NCBI RefSeq assembly: GCF_001905845.1
Contig: NZ_LIVZ01000003.1
Coordinates: 186,001-250,000, forward strand
Length of the DNA stretch: 64,000 nucleotides
DNA from: Streptomyces sp. TSRI0107
GTDB taxonomy: Bacteria; Actinomycetota; Actinomycetes; Streptomycetales; Streptomycetaceae
Direction: 5' to 3'
Shown here piece by piece: positions 8,704-17,632 of this stretch. The first letter of the stretch is position 1, and each line of letters starts with the position of its first letter. Position numbers and translations under genes: made by a program. The notes below the pieces were generated by a model. It had not been told where the DNA came from. It made no database searches and saw only the letters and a list, made by a program, of their open reading frames with translations.

Positions 8704-11199
8704 TCAGCCACCGTCCCGGCGGGTGTACTGGGTGAGGAGGAGCGCGATGTCGTCGTTGCGGTCGGCGGAGTGCAGGGCGTTGTGCAGGAGGGTGTCGGCG
8801 AGGTCGTCCAGGGATCCGGCGCCCGCGTGGGCGAGGCTGGTGCGCACTTGGTCGATGCCGATGGTGATGTCCGAGTCGCGGGCCTCGACCAGTCCGTCGG
8901 TGTAGAGGGCGAGGATGCAGCCGGGTGACAGTCTCAGCCGGGACTCCGGGAAGTCGGCGGAGCGGTCGATGCCGAGGAGCGGGCCGCCCGGCACCTCCAG
9001 GATCTCGGTACCGCCTTCCGGCCGTCGCAGCAGGGGCGGGCAATGTCCGGCGCGGACCACGTGGGCGGTGGCCGCGTCGGTGTCGAGCAGGACGTAGCAG
9101 CAGCTGGCGAGTTGGCCGGGGTCGAGATCGATGAGCACCCGGTTGGTCCCGGCCAGCACCTCCGGGGGCCGCTGCCCGGCGGTGGCGAACGCTCTTACGG
9201 CGCTGCGCAGTTGGCCCATGGTGGCCGCGGCGGAGACGTTGTGCCCCTCGACGTCGCCGATGACCAGGGCGAGGCCCTGGTCGGTGGGGATGGCGTCGTA
9301 CCAGTCGCCGCCGATGTCCATCCAGTCCGTGCCGGGCAGGTAGCGGCCGGTGACCTGGACGCCGGGCCGGGTGGGCAGCAGGTGCGGGAGGAGCGCGTTC
9401 TGCAGGCCCAGGGCCAGGGCGGACTTGGCGTCGTACAGCTGGGCCCGCTCCAGTGCCTGGGCGATCAGACCGCTGAGCGCGGTCAGCATGCTGCGTTCCT
9501 CATCGGTGAAGGAGTGCGCGTGGTCGAAACCGAGGACGCAGACTCCCACCGGCCGGCTGGAGGCGATCAGCGGCAGGAACACCACCGAGTGGGAGGCCGC
9601 CTCGAGTTCGGGACAGGTCCGCGCGAACTCTTCGGGGGACTCGATGAACAGCGGTGTGCCGCCGGTCAGTGCCCCCGTCACCGGTCCGCCGACGTGCTGC
9701 AGTGGCGCGGCCTCGAACCGGTCCAGGAAGCTCTCGCGATAGCCGCGCTGCACCAGCAGGTGAAGGCGCCGCTCACGCACCGAGTAGATCACCACGCGCT
9801 GCCCGCCGACGGCAGGCAGCAGCTGGTCGGCGACCACCTCGCCCACCTCCTGCGTGGTGACCGCCTCGGCCAGCGCGCCGCTCATCTGCAGGACGCGGTA
9901 CAGGGCGCCGGGGCGCGTCGGCGCGCGGCTCGCGGCGGCGGGGGCGGGCGAGGCCGTGGGGTCGGTGGCCGCCTGGCGGGGTTCCGCCGCCCGGGCCACC
10001 CATCCGGTCATCCCTTGGCCGTCCGGGCGCAGGGAGAACTCCAGCCACCCGTCCGGGCCCCGGGCGAGGAAGGAGAGGGGCTGCTGGGAGACCTGGGCGG
10101 CGCGGAAGCGGTCCTCACAGGCGGGATCGGACAGCCCGGGCAGGACCTCCCACGGGTGGCGGCCCATCAGGTTGGCCCGGCTGATGTGGACCAGCCGCAC
10201 CAGGCGGTGGTTGGCGTAGGTGATCCGCCCGTCCCGGTCCAGGCCGAAGAATCCGTCCGAGAGTCGTTCCAGGGAGGCGCCGGCGGCCATGCCGGTGCCG
10301 AGCTCGATGACGCCGCCCACCAGATGGCTGCGCGCCTCCTGGCCGGCGCCGGGCTCGGGCACCCGGCCCCACAGCTCGACGGTGCGGTGCCCGCCGCCCG
10401 GCTCCGGGACGCGCAGGCACCGGGCCAGGACCCGGCCCTCCCGTGCGGCGGTGCGTGCGATGGCGTGGAAGGCGGGGCGGTCGCCGCGGTGTACCCGTGC
10501 GGCCAGCGTGTCCGCCCGTCCGTCGTACTCGTCGGGGGTGAGTCCGAAGGCGGCGCAGACCGTGTCGTCCGCGGTGAGGGCCCCGGTGGCGAGGTCCCAG
10601 TCGAACAGGCCCACCCGTACCGCCGCGGCGGCCGGGACCGCCACCTGCAGCGGGCCCTCGTCCGCGGCACGCCCTGGCTCGGGGCCGGCGGCCCGCAGAC
10701 GGACCAGTTCCGCTCCCAGGCGGCCGGCCGTGGCCCGCAGCTGGCGCCGCCTGGCCTGCGACAACCCGTGCCCGCCCGCCCTGGCGGCCCAGACCACGGC
10801 CATGGCGCCGAGCCTCTCCCGCCCGGCCGCGACCGGTACGGAGGCCGATCCGAAGGGGTAGGGCACGGCGACGGCGAGCTGGGGGAATCTCCGCACGGTC
10901 GACTCGGCGTCCGGCAGGTGGACCGTACGCCCGGTACGGAACGCCTCCGCCACCGGGATGGCGCTGCCGACCGGGATGCGGCGCCATCCGCCCAGCAGCG
11001 ACGGCGGCATCCCGGCCGCCGCGGTCAGTACCAGCGTGTTGCCCTCGGGAGAGGCGAGGAACACGCTCCCGGCATGGGCCCCGGTGACCTCCACCGCCTT
11101 CAGGACCGCGTCCACCAGCGCATCGTCACGTTCCGCCGCCGCTTCGATGCTCGTCGTACCGAAGGGGCGCGCATCCGAGGTGGTGTCGGTGGACGCCAT
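8704..11199 (-). CDS. GAF/PAS-sensing SpoIIE-family PP2C phosphatase
   Basis: The protein has 831 residues from the ATG at 11199, which has a GGGGT ribosome site 5 nt upstream. An in-frame GTG at 11220 is less likely. Domains in order are GAF (about 15-165), PAS (about 195-295), PAS (about 300-395), GAF (about 430-595) and SpoIIE/PP2C (about 610-828). Metal-site motifs are present: DIGGDWYD, GDVEGH, YTDGLVEA and NDDIALLL. The usual glycine after GDVxGH is Asn here. No membrane helix is seen, so it should act in the cytoplasm, probably dephosphorylating an anti-anti-sigma partner. No partner gene is adjacent. It converges on the CHAT operon with 49 bp between stops. Confidence 0.9.
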   Translation of the reverse strand: MASTDTTSDARPFGTTSIEAAAERDDALVDAVLKAVEVTGAHAGSVFLASPEGNTLVLTAAAGMPPSLLGGWRRIPVGSAIPVAEAFRTGRTVHLPDAESTVRRFPQLAVAVPYPFGSASVPVAAGRERLGAMAVVWAARAGGHGLSQARRRQLRATAGRLGAELVRLRAAGPEPGRAADEGPLQVAVPAAAAVRVGLFDWDLATGALTADDTVCAAFGLTPDEYDGRADTLAARVHRGDRPAFHAIARTAAREGRVLARCLRVPEPGGGHRTVELWGRVPEPGAGQEARSHLVGGVIELGTGMAAGASLERLSDGFFGLDRDGRITYANHRLVRLVHISRANLMGRHPWEVLPGLSDPACEDRFRAAQVSQQPLSFLARGPDGWLEFSLRPDGQGMTGWVARAAEPRQAATDPTASPAPAAASRAPTRPGALYRVLQMSGALAEAVTTQEVGEVVADQLLPAVGGQRVVIYSVRERRLHLLVQRGYRESFLDRFEAAPLQHVGGPVTGALTGGTPLFIESPEEFARTCPELEAASHSVVFLPLIASSRPVGVCVLGFDHAHSFTDEERSMLTALSGLIAQALERAQLYDAKSALALGLQNALLPHLLPTRPGVQVTGRYLPGTDWMDIGGDWYDAIPTDQGLALVIGDVEGHNVSAAATMGQLRSAVRAFATAGQRPPEVLAGTNRVLIDLDPGQLASCCYVLLDTDAATAHVVRAGHCPPLLRRPEGGTEILEVPGGPLLGIDRSADFPESRLRLSPGCILALYTDGLVEARDSDITIGIDQVRTSLAHAGAGSLDDLADTLLHNALHSADRNDDIALLLTQYTRRDGG

Positions 11200-11390
11200 G
11201 CTGACCCCGATTACCTGCACTGGTGGCGCGGCATACCCATCGAGGGCATTCGCTGCAATTCTCGTACGGAACGGATCTCGATGGAACCCGGCGGCACCGC
11301 ACCCGGGCGCCCGCCCGAGGCCCGCCCGCGCCGTCTGCGGGTACCTACACTGGAAGCAGTGCGTAGGGTGCCCGGTCCGGGAGGTGCGCC

Positions 11391-11777
11391 ATGGCCCGCA
11401 GCCACCGTTTCCACCTCGACCGGGACGGGCATTCGGTCACGGTCCAGACGGGCCCGCCGTCCGGCATGATCGAGCTCCTGGTCGACGGCAAAGTGGTGGC
11501 CGCACGGCCACGGCTCAAGGACGTCACCGCGCTGGCCGCCGAGCTGCCCGGTGATCCACCGCAACCGTTCACCGTGTACGTCGGCCAGTCGGACAAGGCC
11601 GGGGTCGTCCCGGCCTGCCTGTGGGAGGTGGGTGGCCACCGCAGGCCCATCCCCTACGCGCCGCTCGGCGCGCGGCGATCGTCGTCCCTGCCCGACGACG
11701 CCGGGCCCCACCCTCTGCGGTGGCTGCGCCGAGCCGCACGCCGGCGGCTGCGGCACCTCGGCGTACGCCATCGTTAG
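11391..11777 (+). CDS. Small conserved-type hypothetical protein
   Basis: The 128-residue product starts at ATG 11391 behind a good GGAGG site. The N-terminal half looks like a compact beta-rich domain (FHLDRDGHSVTVQTG... MIELLVDGKVVA). The C-terminal 40 residues are Arg-rich (RWLRRAARRRLRHLG), which may bind nucleic acid or membrane phospholipid. It does not match a family I can name. Its last 4 nt overlap the end of the convergent gene at 11774. Third-position GC is coding-like. Confidence 0.6.
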   Translation: MARSHRFHLDRDGHSVTVQTGPPSGMIELLVDGKVVAARPRLKDVTALAAELPGDPPQPFTVYVGQSDKAGVVPACLWEVGGHRRPIPYAPLGARRSSSLPDDAGPHPLRWLRRAARRRLRHLGVRHR

Positions 11778-12829
11778 CCGGTCGGGAGACCCAGCCCGTA
11801 GTAGGTGACGTGGTAGCCGTCCACGTACTCGGCCTCCCCGCCGACGATCAGGTCGGTCGGATTCCTGACCCCCACCGCCTTGGCCGTGGCGACCAGCATC
11901 TCCGCGAGGGCGCGGCCCTTCGGTTCGCCGGGTCCGCCCCCGTCCACGCGCCACACGGGGTCGTCGTCGCTGAAGATCGACGCCGTGTTCGGGTGCTCGG
12001 CGACCGTGCCCCAGCCGAGTGCGGCCGGATCGATGCCGTCCGGGGCGAAGCAGCCGATGGCCAGCCGGTCGCCGCACGACACGTCGAACAGGATGGGTGC
12101 GCCGTCGTCGGTGCGTCCGTAGAACGGCATTCCGATGCTGATGCCGAGGGCGGTGGTCTCGGCGGGCAGCGCGTCCAGGAAATCGCCCAGCGACCGGGTG
12201 ACGGTCTCCCAGCTGCGGGCGGTCCAGCCGCCGGGGAAGCCGAGGCCGGCGTTGGCCGCGGCGCGGTTGCTGCCGAAGTAGCCGCTGATGGCGTGCTCTT
12301 CGCCGATGCCCTGACGCCAGAACCAGTTCTCCGCCGGGTCGGTGGGCTGCAGGACCAGCTCCGGCCCTGTCTTCCCCGCGCGCAGTTCCAGGGTGTCCGG
12401 CCTGCCGCGCCAGCGCAGGAAGGGCGCGCCCCAGATCTGCCCGCTGTCGTAGAAGGGGCCCATGTCGCCGTGCGAACCCATGATGGACGGCTTGCCCAGC
12501 GCCTCGGTCAGTTCCACCTTGGCGGCGTGGAACGCGGCGGCCTGGGCCGCCGCGTCCGGCGCGGCGGTCGCCAGCGGGACCGCGAGTTCCACGAACGACT
12601 CGCCGTCGACGTAACGCTCTTCGAACTCGGCGACCGGGCGGAGGCGGGCGTCACCCGAGGGCCGGCCCGTCAGGACGGGATCCCGCGGCGCCCCGCTCCA
12701 GGACCAGCCGAGCCCGGCCACCAGGGCGCTGACCCCGTCCGGTGTCCAGCCGCCGGTGTCGGCCGCGACGAGTCGCCGGGCGAGATCCGCGACGGATTCT
12801 GTTTCGGTGCTTCCCCGTTGTTCGTTCAT
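11774..12829 (-). CDS. Uncharacterised cytoplasmic protein, possibly DUF6301-like
   Basis: The 351-residue protein starts at ATG 12829 (MNEQRGSTETES). A longer frame upstream lacks protein-like composition. The opening ADLARRLVAAD...VSALVAGLGWSW is reminiscent of the Streptomyces DUF6301-type proteins (weak, from memory). The middle contains LTEALGKPSI...WRGRPDTLELR, which resembles the 'ratio' step of those families, and the C-terminal third is a second globular region. No signal peptide, membrane helix or catalytic motif is visible. It ends in a 4-nt convergent overlap with the small gene at 11391-11777. Confidence 0.6.
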   Translation of the reverse strand: MNEQRGSTETESVADLARRLVAADTGGWTPDGVSALVAGLGWSWSGAPRDPVLTGRPSGDARLRPVAEFEERYVDGESFVELAVPLATAAPDAAAQAAAFHAAKVELTEALGKPSIMGSHGDMGPFYDSGQIWGAPFLRWRGRPDTLELRAGKTGPELVLQPTDPAENWFWRQGIGEEHAISGYFGSNRAAANAGLGFPGGWTARSWETVTRSLGDFLDALPAETTALGISIGMPFYGRTDDGAPILFDVSCGDRLAIGCFAPDGIDPAALGWGTVAEHPNTASIFSDDDPVWRVDGGGPGEPKGRALAEMLVATAKAVGVRNPTDLIVGGEAEYVDGYHVTYYGLGLPTG

Positions 12830-12887
12830 GTGATCATCGTTCCGCATTCGCGGGCGGGCTGTCGCGGCGGGGTGGGGGCGCGCCCGC

Positions 12888-13514
12888 CTAGGACGGCGTG
12901 ATCCGGTACGTGAGGTGGGTGACCTGCGGGGAGTCGACCACCCGCGTGGGTGCGAGGCCGATGTCGGGCGAGACACCGTCGAGCAGCCGAACGCCCGTGC
13001 CGAGCACGAGGGGTACGAGGTGGATGTGGAGTTCGTCCAGGAGTCGCGCGTCGAGGAACTGCCGTACGGTGTCGGCGCCGCCGGAGATCTGGACGTCCTT
13101 GTCCCCTGCCTCCTCCGCGGCCTTGCGGGCCTGGGCCAGCGCGCTGTCGATCCCCTCGGTCACGAAGGTGAAGGTGGTGCCGCCCTGCTTGGCCACGGGC
13201 TCCCGTGGGGTGTGGGTGAGGACGAAGACCGGCGCGCGGAAGGGCGGCGGGTCGGGCCAGCCGACCTCTCCTTCGGCGAACATGTGCCGCCCCATGATGT
13301 AGGCGCCGGTGCGGGCGAAGTTCTCCTGGACGACGTCGTCGTCCTGGTTGGTCCGTCCGCCGGCGATGCTCTGGCGGGCGCGCCAGGTCTCGACGCCGTA
13401 GAGCCATTCGTGGAGGCGGGTTCCGCCGTCGCCGAGAGGATTGCCGGGGCGGGAATTGGGACCGGCGACGAAGCCGTCCAGGGACACGCTGAGAGTGGCG
13501 AAGACCTTGCTCAT
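12888..13514 (-). CDS. RibD C-terminal/dihydrofolate-reductase-like family oxidoreductase
   Basis: The 208-residue protein has the typical start MSKVFATLSVSLDGFVAGPN, the NADPH-site segment AYIMGRHMF, and the C-terminal DVQISGGADTVRQFLDARLLDELHIHLVPL stretch of the RibD-C/'YyaP-YwjB' family. These are NAD(P)H-dependent reductases of unknown physiological substrate. The start is ATG 13514, with GGAGAA just upstream. The length is normal for the family and it appears monocistronic. Confidence 0.9.
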   Translation of the reverse strand: MSKVFATLSVSLDGFVAGPNSRPGNPLGDGGTRLHEWLYGVETWRARQSIAGGRTNQDDDVVQENFARTGAYIMGRHMFAEGEVGWPDPPPFRAPVFVLTHTPREPVAKQGGTTFTFVTEGIDSALAQARKAAEEAGDKDVQISGGADTVRQFLDARLLDELHIHLVPLVLGTGVRLLDGVSPDIGLAPTRVVDSPQVTHLTYRITPS

Positions 13515-14083
13515 GCATTCTCCTCGGTGGTGAGGACGTCCGTGGCGGTGAAGAAGTCTGTCAGAACGGGGGCGGGAACCTCGGGTCGAACTCGGCTCCT
13601 GGCCGGAATTGGTTCCCATCGGCGGCAACGGATTCGCCGTCCTAGGAATTGGGCACGTCTGGACACGCCCTCCATCACCGGGCCCACACTGGCTCGCCCT
13701 GTGCCGTGACCAGTTCGCCGTCCGGCTGCGGCCCGGCGGTGACGCCCGGGCCTGCGTCGTCGAGGCGGCCGGCGGTGGACTCGCGTCCTGTGCGCTGGCC
13801 TTTCCGAGGCGCTCGGTTTCAGGCACGAACCCGCGCTCATGCGCATGACCCGATTTCCCGACGCCGGTGGTGGGAACAGTTGAGCGCTTCGACGGTGGGC
13901 CGGAACACTTTCGGGTTGCGGCTCGGTTGATCCGTGCTGTTCCGTACTGATCCGCACTATCGCCGCACCTCACGGCGTGGGAGCATGTTCGGCCAACTGG
14001 CCGACAGTGCATCGTTGGATTCGCTCGGCTCTTCCGGGCCGGGCAGGCGCACTTCGGTTGTGAGCGAGGAAGGGTTCACCCAT
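13515..14083. other. 569-bp intergenic region without a supported gene
   Basis: This stretch holds the divergent upstream regions of the reductase (-) and the winged-helix protein (+). A short plus-strand frame at about 13609-13848 shows one coding-like run (DQFAVRLRPGGDARACVVEA). It has no convincing ribosome site or family match, so it may be a gene remnant. AT-richer patches around 13860-13960 are the best place for the promoter of the downstream gene. No repeat or RNA structure was recognised. Confidence 0.5.
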
Positions 14084-14767
14084 ATGTCCGATGACACAAC
14101 GGCCCCGAGCGACCTGGCGGCGCAGTACGCGGCCCGGATCGCCGACGACCTCCAGAGCAACGTCAAGGAGCAGGAGCGCGTCAGCGCGGAGATCGAGGTC
14201 CTGCAGAGCCAACTGGCCAAGCTGCGGCACGACCACACCGTCCTGGTGACCATGCAGCAGGCGCTCGGCCTTCCTCCCTCGTCCGGTGAGACCGCGACGG
14301 CGGTCGGCACGGCGGCCGGTACGGCGGCAGTTCCCGCTCCCCGCAAGAAGAACCCCGCGTCCGGCAAGGCCAAGCAGACGCGGGCGAAGAAGACCGCCGC
14401 CGCGTCCCGCGGTACGAAGCCCGGCAGGCAAGCGACCGGCAAGGGGACGGCCACCCGCAGGAGCGCGGCCGCCGGCAAGGGCGCCGCCTCCGGCAAGACG
14501 GCGGACGAGCCCACGCTGGTCGCCCTCGTGCGCGGTCATCTCACCGAGACGAAGGAACCCCGCTCAGCCGCGGAGGTCGCCGCCGCGCTCGAGCAGGCCC
14601 ACCCCGAGCGCAGCATCAAGACCACCGTCGTGCGCACCGCCCTCGAAGGGCTCGTGGCCAAGAGCCAGGCGCAGCGGAGCAAGCAAGGAAACTCCGTCTT
14701 CTACTCGGCTCCCGACGCGCCCGTGGAGGAGCCTCAGCCGCAGGCCCCCGCCGATCAGGCCGACTAG
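14084..14767 (+). CDS. Coiled-coil, Lys/Ala-rich, winged-helix DNA-binding-type regulator
   Basis: The 227-residue protein starts at ATG 14084 behind GAGGAAGG. Residues about 10-60 form an amphipathic coiled coil (heptads around SNVKEQERVSAEIEVLQSQL). Residues about 85-140 are a Lys/Ala/Gly-rich, histone-H1-like tail (KKNPASGKAKQTRAKKTAA). Residues about 143-205 look like a winged helix (LVALVRGHLTETKEPRSAAE...VVRTALEGLVAKSQA). The composition suggests a nucleoid-associated or regulatory DNA-binding protein of a type common in Streptomyces. No specific target can be named. It is followed by a strong hairpin shared with the convergent peptidase gene. Confidence 0.75.
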   Translation: MSDDTTAPSDLAAQYAARIADDLQSNVKEQERVSAEIEVLQSQLAKLRHDHTVLVTMQQALGLPPSSGETATAVGTAAGTAAVPAPRKKNPASGKAKQTRAKKTAAASRGTKPGRQATGKGTATRRSAAAGKGAASGKTADEPTLVALVRGHLTETKEPRSAAEVAAALEQAHPERSIKTTVVRTALEGLVAKSQAQRSKQGNSVFYSAPDAPVEEPQPQAPADQAD

Positions 14768-14777
14768 GACGGTCCGG

Positions 14778-16334
14778 TCATCGACCCTGAGGAGCGAGGG
14801 AGACGCCTCGCTCCTCAGGGTCGATGGCGGAGGCCGACGCGGGCCCGGCGCAGCGGCTGCCGGGGCTCGGCAGCTTCAGGTCCGTGAGGTAGTCGTCGAC
14901 CGCGTCGCGCGTGCAGTCGCTGCGGCCGTAGACGCTGTGGCCCGCGCCCTCGTAGGGAAGCAGGACGGTCGTGCCGCGGGTCTGCCGGTGCACGTTGGCC
15001 GCCCAGGCGTAGTGGTTCGCCGGGTCGTGCCGCGAGTGCAGCATGAGGATCTTGGGTGCCTCGGTGATGCGCAGACGGTGCTGCGGGTTGTTCACCTCGT
15101 CGGGCCAGCCGACGCATCCGGCGACCGCCTCGTGCACGCGGGTCGAGCCGCGCATGTGCGGTGCTGCGCGGAGCTCCGCTGCGGTCAGGGCGGCGTACTC
15201 CCGGTAGTTCCTCGGTCGGAAGCGCCAGTCCTGGCAGAACACGGCGTGGAACGGTTGCGCGGAGGTCGGCCCGGCGGAGGACTCCGGTTCGCCGGGTTGC
15301 GGCACGGTCGGTTCCTGGGCGTCGAGACGCGCCAAGTAAGCGGCCAGCTCGGCCCGGTTCGGGCCGTAGAAGCTCTTGAAGCCGAACAGCGATATGTCGT
15401 TCGCGGTGAGACGGTCCTCCCAGGCGTCCGGGTCGCGTAGCTCCCCGCGGTCCGCCCTGGCGAGCAGGTCGTCCCACAGGGCCGTCACGTCCCGGCCGTG
15501 CAGTGCGCAGGAGCGGGTGGAGTCACACCAGCGTACGAACTGGTGGAAGGAGTCCTCCGCGGTGGCCGCCGAGGAGACCATGAACTGCCGTGTGCCGAGG
15601 CTGTGGTCGATGTTCGCGGTGAGGGCCATGGACCGGAGCCGGTCGCCGAAGAGTTCCGCGTATTGCTGGCCGATCAGCGTGCCGTAGGAGTGACCGAAGT
15701 AGTTGATCTTCTTCTCGCCGAGGGCGGTGCGGATCGCGTCCATGTCCCGGACGACGCTCGCGGTGTCGGCGTGGTCGAAGATCGGGCCGCTGTGGCGGCG
15801 GCAGTCCGCGCGTAACGCACGGTTGTACTCGGCGAGTCGATCGAACTCCGCCTGGTCGCGGGGGTACGCGGACGGCCGCTGGTTCACCAGCTCCGTCGAG
15901 CACTTCACCGGCTGGCTGCTTCCGATCCCCCGCGGATCGAACCCGACGATGTCGAACCGTGCCAGGATGTCCGCGCTGAAGTGCTCGGGGGCGCGCCGCA
16001 CGGCGAAGTTGACGCCCGACTCGCCCGGCCCGCCGGGGTTGACCAGCAGGACACCGACCCGGTGTTCCGCATCGGCCGCCTTGCGGCGCGCCACCGCGAG
16101 GTCGAACTTCTCGCCCGCCGGGTGTGCCCAGTCCACGGGCAGGCGCAGGGTCCCGCATTCAGCGGAGGTGTCCTGCGGGCAGGGTTTCCAGTCGACGGTC
16201 CGTGGTGTCGTCAGGTTTCCGTCACGGGGACCGGAATCCGCCGTCTCGGCACCGTGCGCGGGCACGGCGGCCAGCACACCGAGTGCCAGCACACCTGCGA
16301 ACGCTCTGGAGATCAGATGCATGGAGTGCCTCAT
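14778..16334 (-). CDS. Secreted alpha/beta-hydrolase, tripeptidyl-aminopeptidase (TAP) type
   Basis: The 518-residue protein has a signal peptide (about 1-32, ending AVPAHGAET). The alpha/beta hydrolase fold has the oxyanion segment NPGGPGESG and nucleophile Ser216 in GHSYG. The TAP-like C-terminal domain carries ILMLHSRHDPANHY (catalytic Asp) and GAGHSVYG (catalytic His). Such enzymes remove N-terminal tripeptides from proteins outside the cell. ATG 16334 is chosen because AGGAAGG lies 7 nt upstream. A TTA codon at residue 174 (15815-15813) predicts bldA-dependent translation. Unusually, the last 16 codons encode a perfect 21-bp hairpin that also serves as the terminator of the convergent gene. 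Confidence 0.9.
   Translation of the reverse strand: MRHSMHLISRAFAGVLALGVLAAVPAHGAETADSGPRDGNLTTPRTVDWKPCPQDTSAECGTLRLPVDWAHPAGEKFDLAVARRKAADAEHRVGVLLVNPGGPGESGVNFAVRRAPEHFSADILARFDIVGFDPRGIGSSQPVKCSTELVNQRPSAYPRDQAEFDRLAEYNRALRADCRRHSGPIFDHADTASVVRDMDAIRTALGEKKINYFGHSYGTLIGQQYAELFGDRLRSMALTANIDHSLGTRQFMVSSAATAEDSFHQFVRWCDSTRSCALHGRDVTALWDDLLARADRGELRDPDAWEDRLTANDISLFGFKSFYGPNRAELAAYLARLDAQEPTVPQPGEPESSAGPTSAQPFHAVFCQDWRFRPRNYREYAALTAAELRAAPHMRGSTRVHEAVAGCVGWPDEVNNPQHRLRITEAPKILMLHSRHDPANHYAWAANVHRQTRGTTVLLPYEGAGHSVYGRSDCTRDAVDDYLTDLKLPSPGSRCAGPASASAIDPEERGVSLAPQGR
14779..14826. terminator. Bidirectional hairpin, 21-bp perfect stem
   Basis: Arms at 14779-14799 and 14806-14826 are perfectly complementary with a 6-nt loop. 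It lies 12 bp after the stop of the plus-strand regulator gene and is wholly inside the 3' end of the minus-strand peptidase gene. There is no T-run. Such long GC stems are common Streptomyces terminators. Confidence 0.75.
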
Positions 16335-16514
16335 GGAGTGCCTTCCTGCCGTGTCCTTGGACTGCGGCACCATGGGGGTCGGGTGGCCGCAGATCGACCG
16401 TGGCAGTGAGCCGAGCGGGGCCGCAAGCGTGGAGGGCGGGAATCAGGGAGAGCACCGGGGCGAGGGTGAGGATGCGTCAGGGTTGTCTACGGGTGGTGCC
16501 TGAGGGGTTGTGAC

Positions 16515-17540
16515 ATGAGACAGGTGAGGGACATCGATACCCGCGGTGCGCAGCACTGCGAGACAAGCGCGCTCGGGGTGCTGCTGCGGCACCAAGGACT
16601 CGATCTGTCCGAGCCGATGCTGTTCGGCCTCGGTTCCGGTCTGTCGTTCGTCTACTGGGACAGCAAGAACATGCCGTTCCCGTTCCTCGGGGGGCGGGTC
16701 AAGCCTTTCGAACTCACCAGGAACCTGGCCGCCAGGCTCGGGCTGGAGCTCCTGGTCCAGGAGACCACCTCTCCCCGCAAGGCATGGGAGAACGTGGCGG
16801 CCGCCGTCGACGCCGGCCGTCCCGTCGGACTGCAGCTCGACAGCTACCACCTGGACTACTTCCGGACGAAGGTGCACTTCGGCGGTCATGTCGTCGCCCT
16901 GTACGGATACGACGACGACAACGCCTACCTGGTGGACACCGACCAGCAGGGCGGAGCGGTGTCCACCAGCCTGACCGGCCTCGCCGAGGCCAGAGCCGCG
17001 CGCGGCCCGATGACAGCCAAGCACCGGTCCTTCACCCTCACCGTTCCGACGCACGCGCCCTCTCCGCGGGACACGATCGTTCCCGCCATCACCGCCTGCG
17101 CGGACGCCTTCCTGGAGCCGCCCATCGCCAACCTGGGCCACCGCGGCATCGACAAGGCCGGCAAGCTGGTGCGCACATGGCTCCGGCGCGCCGACGACCC
17201 GCGACGGGACCTGGGCCAGGCCGCCCTCCTGATGGAGAAGGCCGGCACCGGAGGGGCCCTGTTCCGGAATCTGTACCGTGACTTCCTCGCCGAATGCGTC
17301 CAGCTCCTCGACAGCGACGATCTGCGCACCGGACACCGGCTGTACAGCGAGGCCGCCACGATGTGGACGGAAGTCGCCGCCCTGATCGCGAAGGCCGGTG
17401 AGTCGGGCGACGCGCAGTGCCTCGAACAGGCGGGCGCCGTCCTGAGCGAGCTGTCCCGCGTGGAGCGCGAGGCCATGCGGGCGCTCAGACGCCTGGGCAC
17501 GACACGAGCGGACACGCATTCGAAAAATGTGGATCACTAG
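16515..17540 (+). CDS. BtrH-like acyltransferase (BtrH N-terminal plus DUF4872-type C-terminal region)
   Basis: The 341-residue protein has the N-terminal BtrH fold: Cys15 in HCETSALG, His125 in FGGHVVALYGY and Asp141 in LVDTD, fitting a papain-like Cys-His-Asp triad. The C-terminal half is helical (DUF4872-like). In butirosin biosynthesis, BtrH moves an acyl group from an acyl carrier protein to an amine. Here it sits at the left edge of a type I PKS cluster, 92 bp before a type II thioesterase and upstream of a discrete ACP gene. A plausible role is acyl transfer from ACP to the polyketide or a precursor. ATG 16515 follows GAGGGG. No Zn or membrane features are seen. Confidence 0.82.
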   Translation: MRQVRDIDTRGAQHCETSALGVLLRHQGLDLSEPMLFGLGSGLSFVYWDSKNMPFPFLGGRVKPFELTRNLAARLGLELLVQETTSPRKAWENVAAAVDAGRPVGLQLDSYHLDYFRTKVHFGGHVVALYGYDDDNAYLVDTDQQGGAVSTSLTGLAEARAARGPMTAKHRSFTLTVPTHAPSPRDTIVPAITACADAFLEPPIANLGHRGIDKAGKLVRTWLRRADDPRRDLGQAALLMEKAGTGGALFRNLYRDFLAECVQLLDSDDLRTGHRLYSEAATMWTEVAALIAKAGESGDAQCLEQAGAVLSELSRVEREAMRALRRLGTTRADTHSKNVDH

Positions 17541-17632
17541 TTCGCCGGACCAGTACGGTGGATCAACACCTCACCCCCGAGCCTTCCGCGTGCTCCGCGC
17601 GCTTGATCCGCACCACAGAACCAAGGAGTCAC

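Noticed and set aside
13609..13848. Possible 79-residue gene in the intergenic region
   Set aside because: It has no ribosome site or family match and only one short coding-like run. It is kept as a possible relic in the intergenic entry.
14084..14767. Pathway-specific regulator of the PKS cluster
   Set aside because: The winged-helix, histone-like protein lies outside the apparent cluster edge, beyond a terminator and a secreted peptidase gene. Nothing ties it to the PKS.
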